In this document: one piece after another, positions 1 to 8,827 of the stretch
Numbering within the stretch: the first letter of the stretch is position 1
Layout of the letters: every line of letters starts with the position of its first letter
The notes under the pieces: generated by a model
Databases searched by the model: none
Seen by the model: only the letters and a program-made list of their open reading frames with translations
Told to the model about the DNA's origin: nothing
Position numbers and translations under genes: made by a program
Assembly (NCBI GenBank): GCA_963849105.1
Contig: CAWKGD010000003.1
Span: 868,001-932,000 of the forward strand
From: CAVRXQ01 sp963849105
GTDB taxonomy: Bacteria > Actinomycetota > Acidimicrobiia > Acidimicrobiales > Bog-793
Length of the DNA: 64,000 nucleotides
Direction of reading: 5' to 3'

Positions 1-1
1 G

Positions 2-244
2 TATCCGCCGGCCGGAAACCCCGGCATAACAGACGACGAGCGCCGCACCCTCGCCGAGATGATGGCGAAGGGCACTTACGGCATGATCATCTTCGCCACC
101 ACCGACCTCGACGGTGCTTTCGCGCGGCTGCAGGCGAGCGGCGCCGAAGTTGTCCAGGAGCCGGCCGAACAGCCGTACGGGGTTCGCGATTTCGCCATCC
201 GCGATCCCGCGGGCAACCTCATTCGCGTCAACGAGCTGCGCTGA
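2..244 (+). CDS. VOC (glyoxalase/bleomycin-resistance) family protein, 3' part only
   Basis: The reading frame is open from the first bases of the window to a TGA at 242-244, so the start lies outside. About 80 residues are visible. They show the second half of a VOC module: a hydrophobic strand (YGMIIFATTDLD), a helix (GAFARLQASGAEVV), then YGVRDFAIRDPAGNLIRV, the typical closing strand pair with the Asp-Pro-x-Gly-Asn turn. VOC proteins are metal-dependent lyases, dioxygenases or drug-binding proteins; the substrate cannot be told from this fragment. It resembles the complete VOC protein at 12775-13203 in the same region (shared DGAFARxQxxGAExV pattern), so the two may be paralogues. Confidence 0.8.
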   Translation, partial: YPPAGNPGITDDERRTLAEMMAKGTYGMIIFATTDLDGAFARLQASGAEVVQEPAEQPYGVRDFAIRDPAGNLIRVNELR

Positions 245-277
245 GCGGTTCGGCGACCGCGGGCTCGAGTATTAGGA

Positions 278-294
278 GTCTCAAAAGCTGAGAC
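278..294. promoter_or_regulatory. Palindrome GTCTCA-N5-TGAGAC, copy 1
   Basis: Perfect 6-bp arms (278-283 and 289-294) separated by AAAGC. It lies 34 bp after the VOC stop codon. The same arms with the same 5-bp spacing recur at 2678-2694 and 10563-10579. The size and symmetry fit an operator for a dimeric helix-turn-helix regulator, but a dispersed repeat or small terminator stem is possible. No regulator gene is visible beside it. Confidence 0.4.
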
Positions 295-352
295 GTCGCG
301 CGGTGCACGGATCGGGCCGACCACAGCGAGTACCAGCTATGGGAGCAATTTC

Positions 353-394
353 CGCCGTCGATTGTTTGGCGCGGGCGCCAAACAATCGACGGCG
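353..394. repeat. 42-bp near-perfect palindrome with flanking short direct repeats
   Basis: Arms of 20 bp (353-372 and 375-394) are exact reverse complements around a central GG. The core reads TTTGGCGC then GCGCCAAA. On both sides sits a related tract, TGGGAGCAATTTCCG before it and TGGGAGCGTTTCCG after it. There is no T-run, so it is not a classical intrinsic terminator. It could be a cruciform-forming site, a recombination or transposition end, or a recently duplicated inverted segment. Function unknown. Confidence 0.6.
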
Positions 395-439
395 TGGGAG
401 CGTTTCCGGCAGCACAGCCTTGCACGCCCGTCGTTTGAT

Positions 440-560
440 GCGGCCTGCCTTATCGCAGCCCGGCGGTTAGGCGAAGAAAGGCTTCGCCTTTGACTTCAAC
501 CCGGCCGGAAGGCCGGGAGGGTTTCCAACCTGGCGGCAGTAAACGCCGATAAGAGTCGTT
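440..560 (+). other. Structured intergenic segment with two adjacent hairpins (possible ncRNA or element end)
   Basis: Two stems follow each other. The first has 8-bp arms at 469-476 and 482-489 with a 5-base loop. The second has 7-bp arms (CCCGGCC/GGCCGGG) at 500-506 and 511-517 closed by GGAA, a GNRA-type tetraloop when read on the plus strand. The repeats CTTATCG (449-455) and CGATAAG (547-553 region) could close an outer stem. Such nesting suggests a folded RNA or the imprint of a mobile element end, but I recognise no known family. The rest of 245-1089 holds only the palindromes and the small minus-strand gene listed separately. Confidence 0.3.
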
Positions 561-608
561 ATGTCGCGTTATGGGAAACGGTGTCGCGGATGTGCGACAG
601 GAGACTCT

Positions 609-887
609 TCAGCGGCGCGCCCCGAGCTCCTCGACACGCTCGGCGAGTTGAGCAACCAAGCTGGCAAGGTTCTTGAGGATCTCAGCCACAAGGTAGGGCG
701 CCGGTTGAGCACCTGGGTGGAGCGCGGGGCTCGTCTGAATCGAGCGTGCTTCGTGAGCGATTTCGTTCGCGGTTGCCATGCGCGAAACCTTACGCGTACG
801 GGACTTTGAGGCGTCGCGTCGCTCATCGGGAGGGGGTGTGGCGCCAGCGGCGCGATCCTTGGCGAGATCGAGCGCCTGTTTGCGCAC
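609..887 (-). CDS. Small hypothetical protein with a strong ribosome binding site
   Basis: A 92-residue frame starts at GTG (887) behind GGGGGAGGAG, a near-ideal Shine-Dalgarno about 5 bases upstream. That is the main reason to believe it. The N-terminal half is basic and proline-rich and looks disordered. The last 30 residues (PYLVAEILKNLASLVAQLAE and following) form a clear amphipathic helix of the sort used for dimerisation. An internal ATG at 779 would give only the last 56 residues. No family recognised. It points towards the hairpin segment at 440-560, which would be its 3' untranslated region. Confidence 0.4.
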   Translation of the reverse strand: MRKQALDLAKDRAAGATPPPDERRDASKSRTRKVSRMATANEIAHEARSIQTSPALHPGAQPAPYLVAEILKNLASLVAQLAERVEELGARR

Positions 888-1089
888 GATGCTCCTCCCC
901 CGCTGCGGCCTTCATCGCCAGCGTTAAGGGCGGGGCGCCGGAGGGGCTCCCAGTCGCGATGGGCTTTTGTTCGGACCAACGGTAGACGTACGTATTGGTG
1001 CGGAGCGAGGCGGCCCGTGGTCGCTGGCAGCCTGGTGACGCGTGGAACGGATCGCGGATGTGTAGTGCCGCGATGGGAGGAGACAGCGC

Positions 1090-2637
1090 ATGGGGTCCGA
1101 TATGGCGCGACGCGCTTCATTTCGTGTACGGACGCGAATCACGCTTGTCGGGATTGTCGGCCTCGGCAGTTCAGTTTGCGCCGGGCTCGCTGCTGGCCAA
1201 GGCACGGTGGCAGCTTCGCAGCCAACACCGACACACTTCATCAGCCAGGTGTCGGCACTGGGTGACCTGCTCACTTACGACTACGACAACGGTCGATCTG
1301 GCGACGACCCGATCGGACCCACGATTAGAACCCTCTCGCCGCGCCCGGCGTGGGACGACGACTCCCTCGACGGCGCCGTTTACGGACAGCCCCTCGTTTA
1401 CGACGGCACCGTCTACGTGGCGACCGAGGACGACACGGTCTACGCGATCGACGCGCGCAACGGCACGGTACGGTGGAAGATCCACGTCGGTTCGCCGGCG
1501 AGCGTGTCGGTGATCGACTCGGCTCCGACCCTTGGCGGCGGCTGCGGTGACATCAATCCGCTCGGGATCACCGGCACCCCCGTTATCGATCCGACGACGA
1601 ATGAGATCTTCGTTGCGGAGGAGACCGAACAAGGTGGTCGCGCCGACTGGGAGAGAATTCGGCACTGGCTTGTGGCTATATCGCTCGTGAACCACCACGA
1701 GCTCTGGCACCGGGACATCGATCCGCCGCACGCGAACCACCCAGGCACGTACTACATCGCCGCCGAACAGCAACGACCAGCCCTCACGCTCTTCGACGGC
1801 CGCCTGTACACGGCCTATGGAGGCCTGGAAGGCGACTGCGGCCAGTACCACGGCTACGTCGAGGGGCTCTCTGAGTCAGGCAAAGGACCCCTGCTCACCT
1901 ACCAGGTCCCGACCGCCCGCGAGGGAGGGATCTGGGGAACGAGCGGGATCGTTGTCTCGTCGCAAGGCGATCTGTACGTCGCAACTGGCAACGGCAGCTC
2001 GAACAACGTCGCAGACTTTGACGAAGGAAACTCGATCGTCGAGCTGTCGCCGACATTGAAACGACTCGGCGTGTGGGCTCCAGGCGACTGGGTGCAGCTG
2101 AACGACGATGACTGGGATCTCGGCTCGGCGGGTCCGATCCAGGTGCCGGGCACGTCGCTGTTGTTCGCCGCGGGTAAGCCTGCCGGCAACAACAGCTTCG
2201 GCTCCTTGATGCGAGAAGGCGCTCTGGGGGGGATCGGCCACGGGGCCTTCACGAGCCTGCTGTGCGAGGGCGGCGGCGTCTTCGGCGCCGACGCCTCGGA
2301 CGTCCTCGGAACGGGCGCCAGTGCACGCACGCTCATCTATGCCGCGTGTGGCACCGGGACCGAAGCCGTACAGGTCGACGCAGCGTCTCTCTCGTTCCAC
2401 CGCGTCTGGAGCCCCTCTACTGGGACACCGAATGGTCCGCCGATCGTCGCCGGCGGTCGGGTTTGGGCGCTCGACTGGAACGGTAACGAGCTTTACGGCA
2501 TGAACCCGTCGAATGGTGACGTCGTCGTCGAGCGGCCAACCGATGGCCTGAATCACTTCGCGACTCCCGCGGCTGGCGAGGGAATGCTGTTCGTGCCCAC
2601 ATACAGCGGAGTGGAGGCCTTTCGCGCGATCGGTTGA
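1090..2637 (+). CDS. Secreted PQQ-type beta-propeller protein
   Basis: 515 residues. An N-terminal signal sequence (basic RTR, then a hydrophobic stretch to about residue 40, AAGQGTVAAS) predicts export. The mature part carries propeller blade repeats of the PQQ/quinoprotein type, for example VYVATEDDTVYAIDARNGTV near residue 120, then further blades with G-x-x-Y/V-A-x-x-x-G patterns to the C terminus. The start is fixed by GGGAGGAG 6-8 bases before the ATG. I see no attached dehydrogenase signature or cytochrome motif, so it may be a scaffold or sensor rather than an alcohol dehydrogenase. It stands alone, converging on the cyclase/AAA gene. Confidence 0.75.
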   Translation: MGSDMARRASFRVRTRITLVGIVGLGSSVCAGLAAGQGTVAASQPTPTHFISQVSALGDLLTYDYDNGRSGDDPIGPTIRTLSPRPAWDDDSLDGAVYGQPLVYDGTVYVATEDDTVYAIDARNGTVRWKIHVGSPASVSVIDSAPTLGGGCGDINPLGITGTPVIDPTTNEIFVAEETEQGGRADWERIRHWLVAISLVNHHELWHRDIDPPHANHPGTYYIAAEQQRPALTLFDGRLYTAYGGLEGDCGQYHGYVEGLSESGKGPLLTYQVPTAREGGIWGTSGIVVSSQGDLYVATGNGSSNNVADFDEGNSIVELSPTLKRLGVWAPGDWVQLNDDDWDLGSAGPIQVPGTSLLFAAGKPAGNNSFGSLMREGALGGIGHGAFTSLLCEGGGVFGADASDVLGTGASARTLIYAACGTGTEAVQVDAASLSFHRVWSPSTGTPNGPPIVAGGRVWALDWNGNELYGMNPSNGDVVVERPTDGLNHFATPAAGEGMLFVPTYSGVEAFRAIG

Positions 2638-2677
2638 TCGACTCGTTTCCACATTCCCGAAGTGAGTGATCGCGACG

Positions 2678-2694
2678 GTCTCAGGTATTGAGAC
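2678..2694. promoter_or_regulatory. Palindrome GTCTCA-N5-TGAGAC, copy 2
   Basis: Same 6-bp arms as the copy at 278, spacer GGTAT. It sits between the convergent 3' ends of the propeller gene and the cyclase/AAA gene. An outer pairing CCGAAG ... CTTCGG encloses it, so here it could also act as a two-way terminator stem, although no T-run follows. Confidence 0.4.
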
Positions 2695-2715
2695 TTCGGT
2701 AGCGGACAAGAAACC

Positions 2716-5700
2716 TCAGTCGCGGCGCGGGGACACCTCGGTGTGGTCGACGGCGTCGAGTTGTCGGAGCAATATCGGTGCGCCCATCTCCGCAAGTATT
2801 CGCCGAGCGCTTTTCGCCGCGTTGGTTGCTGCTGGGGTGGCGGCAAGCAGCAAGGCCATGTCGAGTTCACAGAGCGCGAGGTCTAAAGGAATGCCGAGTT
2901 CATTCCAAGATCGAAGCGCCCGTTCGTACGTGGCGAGAGCTTCCTCGCGCCGACCCTCGAGCGCAGCGAGCCCTGCTTCTGTGGTGGCACGCACGGTTGC
3001 CATCCATCGACCGCGAAATCTATGCATTCCTGACAGCGCGACCTTTGCGCGGTCAGGATCATTCGACCACAGAGCTGCGCGAGCTTGGGTCGCAAGGGCC
3101 TTTGGGCTGTTGATGCCAGAGGGGTCTGCGGCAACCGCGGCCGCAGCCTCGTCGTAGGCGGCATCAAGATCGCCGGCGATGAGACTGATAAGGGCACGAC
3201 TGGCGTAGTACGTGGAGCGGTCGTGAACGTATTCGCTCGCGAGGACTTGCTCCTCCAACCCGTCGAAGGTCGTGAAGGCTTCGGACACGTCCCCGCGAAA
3301 TGCACGCAGCAATCCATCATTCGCCGCTTTCCAAAGTGGAAGGTCCCCGAGCAGTTCTCGTTCGTCGAGTTCTGCGAGGATCGACTCAGCTTCGTTCAAT
3401 CGGCCGAGGAATATGGCGTTTTCCGCCGCGTTCAACAGGCTCATCATCTCGCGTCTGCGGTCCCCTGCCCGCCGAGAGAGCTCGACGGTGCGCATCGTCG
3501 CGCTAAGGGCTTCTCGACGGTCCTCTTCGAGCAAGTAGACGCTTAGCGCCAACAGCGCGTGCGACTGCTCGGCGAGCGCTTCAACCGATTCGGCGATCGG
3601 CAATATTCCTCGGGCCAAGATCACCGCTTGCTGGTGTCTCCCAAGGCCGTACAACGCCGCTGCTTCAACCCAGAGCGCTTGGGCGAGCAGTACGGGGTCG
3701 TCCATTTGTTCGACGAGGACAAGCGCCGACTCCGCCCATTCATGCGCGCGCCCTGGTTGACCTGAATGCACACACAAACCTGCCAAGGCGATAGACAGGT
3801 CCGCGCGCACCCGCGGTTCGCCGTGATCTCCGAGGTCGGTATACGCGCGACTGGCTCTCTCAATTGCCTCGACGATCCCAGCGGATCCGCCGCTGTGTGC
3901 GCGTGCCCATGCGGCAACAGCTTGTCCAGCGGAGACTGCATCGCCAGAGTTCTCGTGATACTCGATCGCCTTTTCGAGATGCGACCACGCGCGTTCCGTG
4001 TCGCCCAAGCGGATCGCAGCCTCGCCCGCGAGCCCCCAGAGCTCTGCCCGCTCGACGCCGGGCGCCGCGATCTCGAGGGACTGTTCAAAGTACGAAAGAG
4101 ACTGCTCGGGTGAGCCGAGCGACAGCGCCCGTCGTCCGGCTTCGGTGAGGGTGTCGCGTGCTCTCGCGCCGAGCGCCTCACGTTCGGGACCGTCAGGCGA
4201 CGCTTCGTACGCCTCTAGATAGTGGGCCGCGACCACGCCCGAAAGCTCGTCATCGTCAAGCGACTCGAAGAAATGGGCGGCCGCAAGGTGCTTTGTCCGC
4301 CGGTCCTTGCGTCCAAGGGTGCTGTGCGCCACTTCGCGGATCAGGCCTTGGAGGAATCCGTATTGACCGCGTTCGGGTGAGCGCGGATCGTTGTCGACGA
4401 GCAGGAGTTCTTTGCGAACGAGGTTACGCAGCGGGACCTCGAGCTCGTTTGGGCTGGCTCCGGTGAGCACGGACAGCGCTGCTGTCGAAAAGCTCTTGCC
4501 GAGCACGGCGGCGTCCTGCAAGAGAGATCGCTCCTCTGCGGGAAGGGAATCGAGTCGCGAAGCGATCAGTGAATGGAGACTGTCCGGCACCTCGAAGTCC
4601 GAGAGCTCCCCCGATGCCTCGTAGGTGCCGTCGCGCTCGACGAGGAGTCCTTTTGCGGCAAGCATTCGGGCGATTTCGACCGCATAGAGCGGGATGCCCT
4701 CCGCACGCTCGAGGATTCGATCCGAAAGTTGTTCGGGCAAGTCGCGCACGAGCCCTGAGAGGAGTTGGCGCATCGCGTCTCGGGTGAGCGGATCGAGATG
4801 TATCGACAGGAAGGCGCGCTGGCCCGCTCCCCAACTCGGCCGACGCTCCAAGAGCTCAGGACGCGCCAGACAGATGACGAGGATCGGTTGCGAGCGCGAC
4901 CACTCGAGGATCGACTCGATGAAGTCGATGAGCCCAGGGTCGGCCCATTGCAGATCCTCGAAGACCATGACAACAGGTGCCTGTCGAGCGATGTGCTCGA
5001 AGAAGCTCCGCCATGCAGAAAAGGTCTCGTCGCGTTGTCCTTGGGGCGCCTCGCCGAGTCCGAGCAGGTGTGAGAGGCGGGGCTCAATCCAGGATCGCTC
5101 GTCAGGGTCGGGCACGAACTCAGCGAGCGACTGTGCGAGCTTGTGTCTCGCCGAGGCGGCGTCGTCGTCCTCGCTGATGGAGGCGCGCATGCGCACCATT
5201 TCCGACAGCGCCCAGAAGCTGATTCCCTCCCCGTAAGCGGGGCTCCGACCGTGGTGCCAGAAAATGTCATCGACAAGCCCGTCGACGTATTTCTTGAACT
5301 CCCACGCCAGGCGGCTCTTTCCGATTCCAGGAATTCCCGTTACCGAGATGAGCCGCGCGCGGCGCTCTCGGGAGAGCGCATCGAGCGCCTCTTTCAGGGC
5401 TCTCAGCTCTTCGTCTCTTCCGACGAAGGGAGCTTCGATGCCTTCGGTGCGGCCGACGCCCTTGCGTTGCGCGACGACTCGAAGTGCCCGCCACGCGCGT
5501 ACTGGCTCGTCTTTGCCCTTCAAGGTGAGCTCGCCCACTTCTGAGAACGCGATTGCGTGATTGGATGCCTGGTAGGTCGCCTCGCCGACGTAGACCGTGC
5601 GCGGTTCGGCCACGCTCTGCAAGCGCGACGCAGTGTTCACCAAGTCGCCCGCGATCATGCGCTCGCTCGTCGACCCGAAGTTGACTGCAGCCTCTCCGGT

Positions 5701-6237
5701 GAGTACGCCGGCGCGCGCCGAGAGCCCAGGGGCGTTCACTTCTTCGCCGAGGACGGAGATCGCGTCGACGAGCTCTAGTCCGCACCGAACTGCTCGTTCG
5801 GCGTCGTCTTCGTGCGCGGTCGGCGATCCCCAAACGGCCAAGACCGCGTCGCCGATGAAGTTCTCGACGATTCCGCCGTACCGCTCGACGGCGACGCGGC
5901 AGATTTCGTTGAAGCGTGAAAGGAGGTCACGCACCTCCTCGGCGTCACGCATCTCCGACAGGGTCGTAAACCCGACGAGATCGGCGAACAGCACAGAAAC
6001 GAGGCGGCGCTCGGCGACCGCGGTTCTTTCCGGTAGCACGACACCGCCGCCAACGACTTGAGGTGATGTGTCGGCGGATCGCGGTTCCGACAGTGGGGCG
6101 CCGCACCTTCGGCAGAAGCGCTTGCCGGGAGTTGCTGCCGTGCCGCAGTTTTGGCAGATCGGAGCGATCGGCGAACCGCAGTCCTCGCAGAAAAGAGCGG
6201 CGTCATCATTTCCTGCCCCGCACGCCGGACAGCGCAT
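2716..6237 (-). CDS. Zinc-ribbon / class III cyclase-like / AAA ATPase / TPR multidomain regulator
   Basis: 1173 residues from ATG 6237, preceded by GGGGGAG (an in-frame TTG four codons upstream is the alternative). Order: two double-cysteine zinc ribbons in the first 50 residues (CPACG, CEDCG, CQNCG, CRRCG); a class III adenylate/guanylate cyclase domain about 75-250 with metal-binding Asp in FADLVGF and in FIGDAVLAVWG and the NTASR signature; an AAA/STAND-type ATPase with P-loop GIPGIGKS near residue 305 and Walker B MVFEDLQWADP; then several hundred residues of helical TPR-like repeats. The usual substrate-selecting Lys before IGD is Asn here (VENFIGD), so true cyclase activity is uncertain. 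Family members are taken to be signal-responsive regulators; no partner gene is evident. Confidence 0.85.
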   Translation of the reverse strand: MRCPACGAGNDDAALFCEDCGSPIAPICQNCGTAATPGKRFCRRCGAPLSEPRSADTSPQVVGGGVVLPERTAVAERRLVSVLFADLVGFTTLSEMRDAEEVRDLLSRFNEICRVAVERYGGIVENFIGDAVLAVWGSPTAHEDDAERAVRCGLELVDAISVLGEEVNAPGLSARAGVLTGEAAVNFGSTSERMIAGDLVNTASRLQSVAEPRTVYVGEATYQASNHAIAFSEVGELTLKGKDEPVRAWRALRVVAQRKGVGRTEGIEAPFVGRDEELRALKEALDALSRERRARLISVTGIPGIGKSRLAWEFKKYVDGLVDDIFWHHGRSPAYGEGISFWALSEMVRMRASISEDDDAASARHKLAQSLAEFVPDPDERSWIEPRLSHLLGLGEAPQGQRDETFSAWRSFFEHIARQAPVVMVFEDLQWADPGLIDFIESILEWSRSQPILVICLARPELLERRPSWGAGQRAFLSIHLDPLTRDAMRQLLSGLVRDLPEQLSDRILERAEGIPLYAVEIARMLAAKGLLVERDGTYEASGELSDFEVPDSLHSLIASRLDSLPAEERSLLQDAAVLGKSFSTAALSVLTGASPNELEVPLRNLVRKELLLVDNDPRSPERGQYGFLQGLIREVAHSTLGRKDRRTKHLAAAHFFESLDDDELSGVVAAHYLEAYEASPDGPEREALGARARDTLTEAGRRALSLGSPEQSLSYFEQSLEIAAPGVERAELWGLAGEAAIRLGDTERAWSHLEKAIEYHENSGDAVSAGQAVAAWARAHSGGSAGIVEAIERASRAYTDLGDHGEPRVRADLSIALAGLCVHSGQPGRAHEWAESALVLVEQMDDPVLLAQALWVEAAALYGLGRHQQAVILARGILPIAESVEALAEQSHALLALSVYLLEEDRREALSATMRTVELSRRAGDRRREMMSLLNAAENAIFLGRLNEAESILAELDERELLGDLPLWKAANDGLLRAFRGDVSEAFTTFDGLEEQVLASEYVHDRSTYYASRALISLIAGDLDAAYDEAAAAVAADPSGINSPKALATQARAALWSNDPDRAKVALSGMHRFRGRWMATVRATTEAGLAALEGRREEALATYERALRSWNELGIPLDLALCELDMALLLAATPAATNAAKSARRILAEMGAPILLRQLDAVDHTEVSPRRD

Positions 6238-6385
6238 CCTCTCCCCCAATCAGTCGCGTCGACAGTAGCCACCGCACGCGTGGCCTACGGTCCAGAGGCC
6301 TCTTGTCGTCGTCGACCTTAAAAGGCTCCTAGGGGGGATCGCATCGGGCGTCTTGCCGGCTTGAAGCGGGAATTGCGCGATCTCG

Positions 6386-8803
6386 CTACGACTTCTCTCC
6401 GTTTGTTTCTGGGTCGTTTGTCTCTGGCCCGCGACTTCGTGGCTTCCGAGCCGGCGAGGGGTTGTCACCGTTGCCGCTTACTGGCACGCCCACGCTCACT
6501 GGCTCGGGCGGGACGGGCACCGGCGGGAGGTGGATCTCGACTCCCCTGCGCTCTCGGTGGGCGTTCATGACCGCGTCGTGGTACTCGTCGAGGGCGGCGC
6601 GAAATTCTCGAGTGCCGTAGATGCGTCCGTCGACGAAGGGGCCTTCGGTGCCGTTCACGATGGCGAGGACATCTTCACCAGTGATCGTCTTTCGAGTTTC
6701 GAGCGCGTGAGCGACGGCGAGAATCTCGTACCGGTTCTCTTTCAAGAGAATGTCTGTTTGTGCGAGGAGTCGCTCGAGGTTGTCCTCGATGCGATCGCCG
6801 AGCGAGGAGAACATCGCTTTCGTCTCGTCGTCCTTGGCGCGCCCCGCGCCTCCAGAACCGACGCCGGACTCCTTCGACACCTCGTGGGACGTGACTGTTC
6901 GACCCATCCCCCAATAGCCCTCCATGAAGGTCGCGATGCGGGTGGCGTTCGAGAGGTCGGCCGAAACTCCGGAGGCGCTGTCGCCTGCGAAAAACATCCG
7001 TTCGCCAGCGAGGCTCGCGAGGGAGACCATGATGTCGGCTTCATAGTCCGACTTCCATCGGGTGAACGTGTCCTCAGCTCGAACGTGTTTCACCATGCCG
7101 AGGTAGGTGCTTCCCTTTTCGATCGTCGCGAGATCGATCACCCAGTCCTTCTGAGTGCGGGCGGCTGTGACGGCGTGACACGCCTCGTGTACCGCGGTCG
7201 CGTGGCGTTCCCGCTCGATGTACTCGACGTCTTCTGGAGGACCGAGTTCTTTCAGCTGCTTTGCCTTGACGACGTCCCCCCAGTTGATGACCTCGCGGCC
7301 GTCACGAATCGCGTTGATCAGTGACTCGTTGACGAGGTCTTTGATCGTGGCGCCGGTGGCGTATGGAGTCATCGTGGCGAGTCGATCGATCTGCTCCGCG
7401 GTCAAGTTGTGGTCGACCTTCGTCAGGTAACCTTCATAGGTGCGGACGCGGCCCGCTTTCGACGGGTAACCCATCTTGTAGATGCGGTCGATGCGGCCCG
7501 GTCGCAGCAAGGCTTCATCCAGCGACTGCGGCATGTTCGTCGCCATCATGATGAGGATGCGGTATTTGGGAGGCGGCTTCGGCTTCATGCCGAGCGCTCG
7601 CCTCAGGTAGCGGTTCACGAATCCGCGCGGCTTTGTCAACCCTTGCATCTCTGAGAGGAGCGATTGCAGCGTCCCCTGCCCGCCGCCGCCCATCATTCCG
7701 CCCATCATCATGCGATTGCGCTGCTCTGCCTCGACCTCCGCGATCGAGAAGGCGACGTATTCAAGCCCGCGGCAGTAGCTCCCCCCGGGTCCGAAGATGC
7801 CACCCGGCGTCAGCGCGCCCCGATTGCCAAGCGAGTCGGCCTCGTCGAAGAAGACGACCACTCCCCCGTATCGAAGGGCGAGTTTGCGAAGTCGCCGGAA
7901 GAGCGACTTCACCTTAAGGATGCCTACGCCCATGAACATGTTCTGGAAGGCGCCCGGGTCGACAAAGACGAACGGGTTGTTCGTTTCCCCGGCGACCGCT
8001 TCGGCAAGCAAGGTCTTTCCGGTCCCAGGTGGTCCGTGCAACAAGATGCCGCCAGGCACGTAACCGCCCTTTGACTCGATCTCCTCCGGGTCCTTCAAGA
8101 AGATCAGGTTCTCCTTGACGCGATCGACGACGGCGTCCTGCCCCCAGACATCAGAGAAGCGCGTCGTGACGTCGCCGGGATAGTGAACGTCGACGCCACC
8201 CTTCGACAGCAGCCAGAACAGTCCGATGAACTGGAAAGCGATGAAAAAGAAGGCGAACGCGAGCTGGAAAATGAACGGGATCGCGTTGTAGAGCGCGACC
8301 GGAACCTGAAAGAGCGACACCGCAGGAGACGTGTGATAGAACGCGGCGAGGATGACGGCGAGGAGGACGAGAAAAACGACGACGCGAATAGCTCGTCCGA
8401 CCCGGAACCGCGTCCAGTCGTTCATCCTCCGCCGGACGAAGTTGTGTTGCGCGAACACCCGGACGGACCAGAAGTGGTTCCAACGACGCGAGTGTTCTGA
8501 GATCACGTAGTGGACCTGGCGAACGAACTCGAGTCCCATGAGGACCTCGAGCCAGAGCAGCGTCTGCAACTCGTGGCTGACGGCGACGCTGAACGGCTCG
8601 ACCGGGTTGCTCGTGAGCGTCGCCCAGACGAGGATCCACCACAGCGCGATCAGACCGAGCAGGATCTTTAGTCGGTCCCACCAGCTGTGCTTCTCGCGCA
8701 GTGGCCACTCTTCGACGTAAGGGCCGCTCGCCGGTGCCAGGATCGGGAGCGCGCCGGGGTCGAAGCCGGCGCTCGCGGCCGGGGGGGCGTCAGTGTTGTC
8801 CAT
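6386..8803 (-). CDS. FtsH-like membrane AAA protease (M41)
   Basis: 805 residues, start ATG 8803 behind AGGAG. N-terminal membrane helices lie at about 45-63, 140-157 and 172-200, more than the two of classical FtsH. The AAA module has Walker A GPPGTGKT (257-264), pore-loop FMGVG, Walker B VVVFFDEAD (315-323) and the arginine-finger region LLRPGRIDR. An M41 zinc peptidase follows, HEACH (539-543), with the third ligand Asp in SGVSADLSNAT, so it should be active. A Gly/Met-rich insertion (about 327-400, including RMMMGGMMGGGG) separates Walker B from sensor 1, which ordinary FtsH lacks. The C terminus is Pro-rich and charged. Probable role: turnover of membrane or cytosolic proteins at the membrane; likely a paralogue, not the housekeeping FtsH. 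Confidence 0.85.
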   Translation of the reverse strand: MDNTDAPPAASAGFDPGALPILAPASGPYVEEWPLREKHSWWDRLKILLGLIALWWILVWATLTSNPVEPFSVAVSHELQTLLWLEVLMGLEFVRQVHYVISEHSRRWNHFWSVRVFAQHNFVRRRMNDWTRFRVGRAIRVVVFLVLLAVILAAFYHTSPAVSLFQVPVALYNAIPFIFQLAFAFFFIAFQFIGLFWLLSKGGVDVHYPGDVTTRFSDVWGQDAVVDRVKENLIFLKDPEEIESKGGYVPGGILLHGPPGTGKTLLAEAVAGETNNPFVFVDPGAFQNMFMGVGILKVKSLFRRLRKLALRYGGVVVFFDEADSLGNRGALTPGGIFGPGGSYCRGLEYVAFSIAEVEAEQRNRMMMGGMMGGGGQGTLQSLLSEMQGLTKPRGFVNRYLRRALGMKPKPPPKYRILIMMATNMPQSLDEALLRPGRIDRIYKMGYPSKAGRVRTYEGYLTKVDHNLTAEQIDRLATMTPYATGATIKDLVNESLINAIRDGREVINWGDVVKAKQLKELGPPEDVEYIERERHATAVHEACHAVTAARTQKDWVIDLATIEKGSTYLGMVKHVRAEDTFTRWKSDYEADIMVSLASLAGERMFFAGDSASGVSADLSNATRIATFMEGYWGMGRTVTSHEVSKESGVGSGGAGRAKDDETKAMFSSLGDRIEDNLERLLAQTDILLKENRYEILAVAHALETRKTITGEDVLAIVNGTEGPFVDGRIYGTREFRAALDEYHDAVMNAHRERRGVEIHLPPVPVPPEPVSVGVPVSGNGDNPSPARKPRSRGPETNDPETNGEKS

Positions 8804-8827
8804 CGGCGCTCCTGCGGTTGCCAGAGA

